In this document: positions 6,362-11,729 of the stretch, in pieces | How positions within the stretch are numbered: the stretch's first letter is position 1 | Layout: each line of letters opens with the position of its first letter | NCBI GenBank assembly: GCA_007123395.1 | Contig: SKLD01000188.1 | Location: 1 to 11,729, forward strand | DNA from: Opitutales bacterium | Lineage (GTDB): Bacteria > Verrucomicrobiota > Verrucomicrobiia > Opitutales > Oceanipulchritudinaceae | DNA: 11,729 nt | Reading direction: 5' to 3' | Notes under the pieces: generated by a model | What the model saw: the letters and a program-made list of their open reading frames with translations, nothing else | The model's database searches: none | Told to the model about the DNA's origin: nothing | Position numbers and translations under genes: made by a program

Positions 6362-7834
6362 ATGCGTATCCTCTATATCGACATCGACGCGCTGCGGCCC
6401 GACCACCTCGGCTGCTACGGCTACCACCGACGCACATCCCCGAATATCGACGCACTCGCCCGCGAAGGCACACGCTTTGACAATTACTACTGCACCGACG
6501 CGCCCTGCCTGCCTTCGCGCACCGCCCTCTATACCGGAATGTTCGGCATTCACAGCGGAGTGGTCGGGCACGGCGGCACGGCGGCGGATCTCTTCGTCGA
6601 AGGGCCGGGGCGCGGCTTCCAGGACCGGATCGAACACGGCAGCCTTCCCGCCGTTTTGCAGCGCGCTGGTTTTCACACCGCGCAAATCAGCCCCTTCGGC
6701 CAGCGCCACGCCGCACGGCAATTCTACGCCGGGTTCAACGAGATCCACAACACGGGGAAGGGGGGCAACGAATCCGCCGAGGAGGTGGAGCCCGTCGTCT
6801 CGCGCTGGCTCGAAGCTAACGCTGCCAGCGATAACTGGTATCTTCACCTCAACTATTGGGACCCGCACACCCCCTACCGCGTCCCCGCCGATTACGGTGA
6901 ACCGTTTGCCGATGATCCGCTGCCGGAGTGGCTGACCGAGGGCGTGTGGCGCGCGCACCTCAACATGGTCGGGCCGCACAAGGCGCTCGAGATCTCCATG
7001 TACGACGACAGCCCGCCGGGCGGCGACCCGGCGAAATACCCCCGCCAACCCGCCGCCCTGCGCTCGATGCGCGACCTGCGGCGGATGATCGACGGTTACG
7101 ACACCGGCATACGCTATGCCGACGACCAAGTCGGCGAGATCGTCGCCGCACTTAAAGCGGCCGGCGTCTACGACGACACCGCGATCATCGTCTCGGCCGA
7201 TCACGGTGAAAACCTCGGAGAACTCGGCATCTACGGCGAACACGCCACGGCGGACCACATTACGTGCCGCGTGCCCCTCGTCGTCAAATGGCCCGGATGC
7301 CGCGCAGGCGGGGTCGACACCGGCCTGCACTACAACATCGACCTCGCCCCCACCCTCGCCGAGATGGCGGGCGCGCCCGCGAGCGTGATGTGGGACGGCC
7401 GCTCCTTCGCCACCGCCCTGCGCACGGGCGCGGACACCGGCCGCGAAGACCTCGTCCTCAGCCAGTGCGCGCATGTCTGCCAGCGCAGCGTGCGCTTCGG
7501 CGACTCCCTCTACATCCGCACCTACCACGACGGCTACCACCTCTTCCCCCGCGAGATGCTCTTCAACGTTGTGGACGACCCGCACGAACAACACGACCTC
7601 GCCTCCACCCGGCCCGACCTCTGCCGCGAGGGCGCGTCCCGCCTCCTCGACTGGCACGACCGCATGATGGCAACCTCGGCGACCGATGTCGACCCGCTCT
7701 GGACCGTCATGCGCGAGGGCGGCCCCTTCCACGCGCGGGGGCACCTCCGCGAGTACTGCAAATACCTCGAAAAGACGGGGCGCGGATGGGCCGTTCCCGA
7801 GTTGAAGGCCCGGCACCCCCGCGAGTTCGCATGA
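6362..7834 (+). CDS. Formylglycine-dependent sulfatase, predicted cytoplasmic
   Basis: 490 residues of the alkaline phosphatase-like sulfatase family, which hydrolyses sulfate esters. The metal-site start is IDIDALRPDHLGCYGY (6-21). The formylglycine motif is CLPSR (49-53), so C49 would be converted to formylglycine and R53 would stabilise it. Further active-site pieces are NYWDPHTPY (164-172), VSADHGENLGE (277-287, with D280 and H281), and RVPLVVKWPG (303-312). The length is usual. The ATG at 6362 follows GGAG (6351-6354) by seven bases. There is no signal peptide or lipobox, unlike most environmental sulfatases, so it should act in the cytoplasm. Its stop overlaps the start of the transporter gene (ATGA), implying translational coupling. 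The substrate is not predictable here; a phosphonate or phosphodiester hydrolase of the same superfamily is the alternative. No maturase gene is in the window. Confidence 0.93.
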   Translation: MRILYIDIDALRPDHLGCYGYHRRTSPNIDALAREGTRFDNYYCTDAPCLPSRTALYTGMFGIHSGVVGHGGTAADLFVEGPGRGFQDRIEHGSLPAVLQRAGFHTAQISPFGQRHAARQFYAGFNEIHNTGKGGNESAEEVEPVVSRWLEANAASDNWYLHLNYWDPHTPYRVPADYGEPFADDPLPEWLTEGVWRAHLNMVGPHKALEISMYDDSPPGGDPAKYPRQPAALRSMRDLRRMIDGYDTGIRYADDQVGEIVAALKAAGVYDDTAIIVSADHGENLGELGIYGEHATADHITCRVPLVVKWPGCRAGGVDTGLHYNIDLAPTLAEMAGAPASVMWDGRSFATALRTGADTGREDLVLSQCAHVCQRSVRFGDSLYIRTYHDGYHLFPREMLFNVVDDPHEQHDLASTRPDLCREGASRLLDWHDRMMATSATDVDPLWTVMREGGPFHARGHLREYCKYLEKTGRGWAVPELKARHPREFA

Positions 7835-9159
7835 AACCGGTGGTGAGGGAGCGCGCGCCGAAGCGCGAGATCTTCGGTTGGGCGATGTTCGACTTCGCCA
7901 ACCAAGCCTACACCCTGCTCATTATAACCGTCGTCTTCGGCGACCTCTTCACGCGCGTCGTCGTGGGCGACGCCCCGGACTACCGCCTCGGCAATCTCCT
8001 CTGGAGCCTCGCCCTCGCCACGAGCTACCTCATGGTCGTGGCCTGCGCGCCCGTCTTCGGGGCGATAATGGACTTCACGGCGGCGAAGAAGCAGTTCCTT
8101 TTCGCCAGCTACCTCCTTACCGTCGTCTGCACCGCGCTGCTCTACTTTGTCGCACCGGGCTACGCCGCGCTCGGTGTGCTCCTCATCATCCTCTCCAACT
8201 TCGGCTACTCCGTGGGCGAGGCCTTCATCGCGAGCTTCCTGCCGCAGCTCGGCCCGCCGAAGGATCTCGGCTGGATCTCCGGCTTCGGGTGGGCGCTCGG
8301 CTACGTCGGCGGGATGGTCTCCGCTGTCTTCGTGCTCCTGCTCCTCGGCGATGTCTCCGCCGAGAACTTCGACCGCATCCGATGGGTCGGACCGTGGGCG
8401 GCCTTTTTCTTCCTTGTCGCGGCGATCCCTACCTTTGTTTTCGTGCGCGAGCGGGGAAAACGCCGCGAACCACCCGCGCACCTCGGCTACTGGAAGCTCG
8501 GCATGGGGCGGGTGCGCAAGACTCTGCGGCGCGTGCGCAAACACCGCGACCTCTGGCGGCTGCTCTTCTCCGTATTTTTTTCCATGAGCGGCATCTACGT
8601 CGTCATTACATTTTCCTTCATCTACGGCTCGCAGGTCGTCGGGTGGGACGAATCGGTGCGCGTCATCATGTTCGTCATTGTGCAAATCACCGCCGCCGTC
8701 GGTGCCGCTACCTTCGGCTTGCTGCAGAACCGTCTCGGCGCGCACCGCACCTACCACGTGACCCTCGGGCTCTGGATCGCCGCCGTCCTCGCCATCTTCG
8801 CCACCCCTGCCATAGCCGCCGGCCTGCGCTCGCTCTTCGGCGTGGAGTGGGAAGCGCAATACATCTTTCTCGTCGTGGGCTGCCTCGCCGGGCTCGCTCT
8901 CGGGTCCTGCCAGTCCGCCACCCGCACCCTCGTCGGTCTCTTCTCGCCCATGAACCGCGCCGCCGAGTTCTTCGGCTTCTGGGGGCTCGCGCTCAAACTC
9001 GCGGGTGCCTTCAGCCTCCTCGCCCTCGGACTCTTGCAAATCCTCGTCGGTCTGCAGACCGCCGTGCTCCTCTGCGTGCTCTTCTTCGCCCTCGCCCTCG
9101 CCATCAGCTGGAACGTCGACGAACGGCGCGGCCGCCGCGCTGCCGGCGAAGAAATGTAG
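7831..9159 (+). CDS. MFS transporter, UMF1/Atg22-like
   Basis: 442 residues, about 12 membrane helices with a basic central cytoplasmic loop (RERGKRREPP through RRVRKHRDLWRL, roughly 207-250). The N-terminal signature FGWAMFDFANQAYTLLI (15-31) is the W-x-(L/M)-(Y/F)-DFAN-x-A hallmark of the UMF1/Atg22-like group of the major facilitator superfamily, and GFGWALGYVGG (about 152-162) fits the conserved helix 5 region. Members are presumed solute transporters; yeast Atg22 releases amino acids from the vacuole, and bacterial substrates are mostly unknown. The start ATG overlaps the sulfatase stop by four bases, so the two proteins are very likely made together. The simplest reading is import of the sulfatase substrate, or export of the product; direction is not decided by the sequence. 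Confidence 0.92.
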   Translation: MKPVVRERAPKREIFGWAMFDFANQAYTLLIITVVFGDLFTRVVVGDAPDYRLGNLLWSLALATSYLMVVACAPVFGAIMDFTAAKKQFLFASYLLTVVCTALLYFVAPGYAALGVLLIILSNFGYSVGEAFIASFLPQLGPPKDLGWISGFGWALGYVGGMVSAVFVLLLLGDVSAENFDRIRWVGPWAAFFFLVAAIPTFVFVRERGKRREPPAHLGYWKLGMGRVRKTLRRVRKHRDLWRLLFSVFFSMSGIYVVITFSFIYGSQVVGWDESVRVIMFVIVQITAAVGAATFGLLQNRLGAHRTYHVTLGLWIAAVLAIFATPAIAAGLRSLFGVEWEAQYIFLVVGCLAGLALGSCQSATRTLVGLFSPMNRAAEFFGFWGLALKLAGAFSLLALGLLQILVGLQTAVLLCVLFFALALAISWNVDERRGRRAAGEEM

Positions 9160-9378
9160 ACGACAACCCGCCCCCGCGCGGAGGCTGGAGCATACCGCCA
9201 ACGTCCGCCGCGCGACGTTGTCGGGCTGATTCATCGCCCGATTCCGATACGGACGGTCTCCCGCGCAAAAACCGTCGCCTTCACCGACGCCGGACGCGCC
9301 CGACCTTCCACAAAAGCAGTGCCGCCACAGGCTTGCCAAACCGCGCCACCAAGCGCATTGCTCATCCCCTTCCCAAAC
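9160..9378. other. Noncoding spacer between transporter and ligA with nested inverted repeats
   Basis: CGACAAC (9161-9167) is complementary to GTTGTCG (9217-9223), and AACGTC (9200-9205) to GACGTT (9214-9219). The two share bases 9217-9219, so they are mutually exclusive. Neither is followed by a T run, so a terminator is not clear. No gene, promoter of good quality or Shine-Dalgarno for ligA was found. Confidence 0.4.
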
Positions 9379-11412
9379 ATGGCCGACCTATCCGACATCG
9401 CCCGGCGGGTGGAGCACTTGCGCGCTGAAGTCGCGCGCCACGAGCGCCTCTACCGCGTCGAACATCAGCCCGAAATCACGGACGCCCGCTTCGACGCCCT
9501 CGTACGCGAACTGCAAGAACTCGAGGACGCACACCCGGAACTCGCCGCGCCCGACAGCCCCTCCCGCACCGTCGGCGACGACCGCCTCGATGCCTTTGAG
9601 ACCGTGCGCCACATCCGGCCCATGGCCTCGCTCGACAACACCTACAGCCGCGACGAGTTGTCCGCCTTCGACCAGCGGCTCATGCGCACCCTCGCGGACG
9701 AGCGCGCCGACCCCGGCGAGCCCCTGCCCTACATCGTCGAACCGAAGATCGACGGCCTCGCCATCAGCCTCGTCTACGAGGATGGCCGGCTCGTGCGCGC
9801 CGTCACCCGCGGCAACGGCGAGGAGGGCGACAACGTCACCGCCAACGTCCGCACCATCCCGACCCTGCCTGATCATCTCGACGGCGACGGCCATCCCGAC
9901 CTCATCGAAATCCGCGGCGAAATCTACATGACCCTCGCGGAATTCCAACGCGTGAACCAAGAGCGCGAGCGGGAGGGCGAGCCCAAGTTCATGAATCCGC
10001 GCAACCTCGCGGCAGGCACGATCAAACAGCTCGATCCCCGCGTCGTCGCCCGCCGCCGCCTCGAGATCGTCCTCTACAGCGTGGGCGCGCACGAGGGCAT
10101 CCGCTTCGACCGCCAGCGGGACGTTCACGAGCGATTCCGCGCGTGGGGCCTGCCCGTCGTCGAGAAATACTGGCAGGCACGCGGCCTCGGGGAAGCATGG
10201 GCCGCCATCGAGGAACTCGACCGCCTCCGCTCCACCTTCGCCTACCCCACCGACGGCGCCGTCATCAAACTCGACCGCGTCGCGTGGCAGGACATCGCCG
10301 GCTCCACCAGCAAAGCCCCCCGCTGGGCCATCAGCTACAAGTTCGCCGCCGAGCAGGCCGAAACCGTCCTACGCAAAATCTCCATCCAAGTCGGCCGCAC
10401 CGGTGCCCTCACCCCCGTCGCCGAACTCGACCCCGTCGTCATCGCGGGCTCCACCGTCAGCCGCGCCACCCTCCACAACGAAGACGAAATCGCCCGCAAG
10501 GACATCCGCGAGGGCGACACCGTCATCGTCGAGAAAGCCGGCGAAATCATCCCCGCCGTCGTGCGCGTCGTCACCGAAAAGCGCCCTGCCGGCGCCGCGC
10601 CCTTCGACTTCGCCGCCCGCCTGCGCGAACTCGGGCACGACGCCGAGCGCGTGCCCGGCCAGGCCGCATGGCGCCTCAAGGGCCGCAATAACCCCGACCT
10701 CACCCGCCGCCGCATCGAGCACTTCGCCGGGCGCACCGCCATGGATATCGACGGCCTCGGCACCGAAATCGTGCGCCAGCTCATCGACGCCGACGTCGTG
10801 CGCGACATCCCCGACCTCTACCGCCTCAAGCCCGACGACCTCCTGCCCCTCGAAAAATTCGCGCAAAAATCCGCCGACAACCTCGTCGCCGCCATCGACG
10901 CCAGCCGCGCCAACGACCTCTGGCGCCTCATCCATGGCCTCGGTATCCCCCACGTCGGCGCGCAGTCCGCCAAAGACCTCGCCCGCCACTTCAAGTCCCT
11001 CGACGCCCTCATGGCGGCCGACACCGGCACCCTCGCCGAAGTCGACGGCATCGGCCCCGTCATGGCTGAGTCCATCACCGCTTTCTTCGCCGATCCCGAC
11101 AACGAAGCCCGCGTGCGCGCCCTCGCCGACGAGGCCGAAGTCAACACCCGCGCGCTCGACGCCGACGCCCCCGACCAGCCGCAGACCCTCGACGGTCTCA
11201 CCTTTGTCATCACCGGCACACTCCCCTCCCTCTCCCGCGACGAAGCCAAAGCCCTCATCGAAAGCGCCGGCGGCAAGTGCACCGGCAGCGTCTCCAAAAA
11301 AACCGACTACCTCCTCGCCGGAGAATCCGCCGGCTCCAAACTCGACAAAGCCAACGCCCTCGGCATCCCCGTCATCGACGAAGCCAAACTTCGCGCCATG
11401 CTAGACGGCTGA
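9379..11412 (+). CDS. ligA: NAD-dependent DNA ligase LigA lacking the zinc-finger cysteines
   Basis: 677 residues (E. coli LigA has 671). It seals nicks in DNA using NAD+ in replication and repair. Domain Ia is about 1-65 (HERLYRVEHQPEITDARFDAL). The adenylation domain is about 66-318, with nucleophile K123 in EPKIDGLAISL, then RGEIYM, NPRNLAAGTIKQLDP and DGAVIKLD. The OB fold is about 319-400 (YKFAAEQAETVL, VGRTGALTPVAEL, VSRATLHNEDEI, EKAGEIIPAV). HhH repeats include MDIDGLG, HGLGIPHVGAQSA and VDGIGPVMAESI. The BRCT domain is 603-677. Odd points: the region 408-447 that should be a four-Cys zinc finger has none (the only Cys is C634 in BRCT), and in domain Ia the residues matching E. coli H23 and Y35 are R26 and F38. 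An in-frame ATG exists at 9319, but the family alignment starts at 9379. No Shine-Dalgarno precedes it. Confidence 0.96.
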   Translation: MADLSDIARRVEHLRAEVARHERLYRVEHQPEITDARFDALVRELQELEDAHPELAAPDSPSRTVGDDRLDAFETVRHIRPMASLDNTYSRDELSAFDQRLMRTLADERADPGEPLPYIVEPKIDGLAISLVYEDGRLVRAVTRGNGEEGDNVTANVRTIPTLPDHLDGDGHPDLIEIRGEIYMTLAEFQRVNQEREREGEPKFMNPRNLAAGTIKQLDPRVVARRRLEIVLYSVGAHEGIRFDRQRDVHERFRAWGLPVVEKYWQARGLGEAWAAIEELDRLRSTFAYPTDGAVIKLDRVAWQDIAGSTSKAPRWAISYKFAAEQAETVLRKISIQVGRTGALTPVAELDPVVIAGSTVSRATLHNEDEIARKDIREGDTVIVEKAGEIIPAVVRVVTEKRPAGAAPFDFAARLRELGHDAERVPGQAAWRLKGRNNPDLTRRRIEHFAGRTAMDIDGLGTEIVRQLIDADVVRDIPDLYRLKPDDLLPLEKFAQKSADNLVAAIDASRANDLWRLIHGLGIPHVGAQSAKDLARHFKSLDALMAADTGTLAEVDGIGPVMAESITAFFADPDNEARVRALADEAEVNTRALDADAPDQPQTLDGLTFVITGTLPSLSRDEAKALIESAGGKCTGSVSKKTDYLLAGESAGSKLDKANALGIPVIDEAKLRAMLDG

Positions 11413-11470
11413 TCCTATCCGCCGCTCAGCCCAAAATACGATATGCCATGCCAGTCGCCTTTATTTCTCT

Positions 11471-11497
11471 GAGTTTAGTGAATTCACTATGAAACTC
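11471..11497 (+). terminator. Candidate intrinsic terminator of ligA (weak, AT-rich)
   Basis: GAGTTT (11471-11476), then the perfect palindrome AGTGAATTCACT (11477-11488), a three-base bulge, and AAACTC (11492-11497). The arms fold into a 10-bp stem with an AATT loop. TTTGTGTAATTTT follows. It is 58 bases after the ligA stop. The low GC of the stem makes it a weak terminator; an operator is the alternative. Confidence 0.35.
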
Positions 11498-11519
11498 TTT
11501 GTGTAATTTTAAAAAGAGT
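11494..11519 (+). repeat. Inverted repeat ACTCTTT/AAAGAGT overlapping the previous stem
   Basis: ACTCTTT (11494-11500) and AAAGAGT (11513-11519) form a 7-bp stem with a 12-base AT-rich loop. It uses the last bases of the stem at 11471-11497, so the two folds compete. Confidence 0.4.
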
Positions 11520-11543
11520 CCGCAGTATATCATTAGAGGAATT

Positions 11544-11574
11544 TTGAGAATTTTAAGTATCTCAGAGATATATA
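11544..11574 (+). promoter_or_regulatory. Promoter-like element with a palindromic operator candidate
   Basis: TTGAGA (11544-11549) and TATATA (11569-11574) are 19 bases apart; GATATA at 11567-11572 gives a 17-base spacer instead. The palindrome TATCTC-A-GAGATA (11558-11570) fills the spacer and touches the -10, the usual place for a repressor site. Transcription would start near 11581, upstream of the AAGGAG at 11595. Confidence 0.4.
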
Positions 11575-11609
11575 AATGCGTCAAAACCACCATGAAGGAG
11601 AATTGCCGC

Positions 11610-11672
11610 ATGAAGCCGTCTTTCGGGCGATCTATCATTTTTTGCGTATCATATTTTTCCCTAACGATTTAG
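11610..11672 (+). CDS. Possible 20-residue hydrophobic peptide (leader peptide or broken gene start)
   Basis: An ATG at 11610 is preceded by AAGGAG (11595-11600) at a nine-base spacing, the best initiation site in this segment. The ORF encodes MKPSFGRSIIFCVSYFSLTI and stops at TAG (11670-11672). The N terminus is basic and the rest hydrophobic, like the front of a signal peptide or a small membrane peptide. An in-frame ATG at 11592 would add six residues. It lies downstream of the promoter-like element at 11544-11574. It may be a regulatory leader, a small membrane peptide, or the 5' remnant of a frameshifted gene; nothing identifies its function. Confidence 0.35.
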   Translation: MKPSFGRSIIFCVSYFSLTI

Positions 11673-11729
11673 GTTCTTTTTCGAATTTTGCGAACTGCTG
11701 TCAGCGGTGGGTTGAGCGGAGAACATCCC

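Larger units (their letters stand above)
11413..11729. other. AT-rich, palindrome-rich segment after ligA
   Basis: Base composition falls sharply after about 11450 compared with the GC-rich coding DNA to the left, recovering only in the last 30 bases. It holds three inverted repeats, a promoter-like element and a 20-codon ORF, listed separately. A 70-codon minus-strand ORF (11638-11426) also exists but has no Shine-Dalgarno and no recognisable domain. The composition is compatible with acquired DNA or a long regulatory region of a gene beyond the right edge. Confidence 0.6.

Noticed and set aside
7264..7830. Upstream extension of the transporter reading frame inside the sulfatase
   Set aside because: The extension is Arg/Pro-rich shadow translation. 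The UMF1 signature begins 15 residues after the ATG at 7831, which overlaps the sulfatase stop.
7534..9339. Antisense ORF of 601 codons opposite the sulfatase end and the transporter
   Set aside because: A consequence of GC-rich codon use on the real strand. Its translation is low-complexity Glu/Gly/Ala-rich without domains, while the plus-strand frames encode clear families.
9319..9378. N-terminal extension of LigA from the ATG at 9319
   Set aside because: The extra 20 residues have no counterpart in LigA proteins, which begin close to the LRxEVxxH segment. The ATG at 9379 gives the normal length.
11426..11638. Minus-strand ORF of 70 codons in the AT-rich segment
   Set aside because: A TATGAT lies just upstream (11653-11648), but there is no -35, no Shine-Dalgarno and no known domain; AT-rich DNA could produce this by chance. 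Kept only as a note.

Overview
This is a GC-rich chromosomal window from a bacterium with dense, short-spaced genes. The gene content is mostly housekeeping: NAD-dependent DNA ligase, prolipoprotein diacylglyceryl transferase, class I fructose-bisphosphate aldolase, YceH and tRNA-Leu. It also holds an ECF sigma module and a formylglycine-type sulfatase paired with a transporter. The Lgt indicates a lipoprotein-making bacterium. The sulfatase, the small protein at 5741-5980 and the general gene style suggest the Planctomycetes-Verrucomicrobia-Chlamydiae superphylum, most likely Verrucomicrobiota. That placement is an inference from family resemblance; the window has no rRNA or other decisive marker.

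Layout. From 1 to 5567 every gene is on the minus strand. In transcription order they are: lgt (5567-4698); fbaB (4565-3501), with its own promoter candidate and a 10-bp-period direct repeat; yceH (3262-2561), whose stop overlaps the GTG start of an ECF sigma factor (2564-1968); a one-TM anti-sigma-like protein (1954-1424); a DUF3106-like exported helical protein (1404-823); and an FKBP-type exported peptidyl-prolyl isomerase (758 to beyond the left edge). From 5741 on, the genes are on the plus strand: a 79-residue protein with a strong and possibly leaderless promoter, tRNA-Leu(UAA), a cytoplasmic sulfatase, a UMF1/Atg22-like MFS transporter overlapping it by 4 bp, and ligA.

How the genes work together. 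The sigma, anti-sigma and DUF3106-like genes look like an envelope-sensing regulatory unit translationally coupled to yceH, with an exported chaperone/isomerase just downstream. The sulfatase and transporter look like an import-then-desulfate pair, because the sulfatase has no export signal. Lgt, FbaB and LigA are independent housekeeping enzymes.

The most unusual points are these. LigA has lost all four zinc-finger cysteines. The anti-sigma-like protein has no zinc motif but carries an internal duplication. The last ~270 bases switch abruptly to AT-rich DNA packed with palindromes; there a promoter-like element with a palindrome inside it precedes a well-placed Shine-Dalgarno and a 20-codon hydrophobic ORF. 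I see no CRISPR array, transposase, prophage gene or clearly recognisable defence system.
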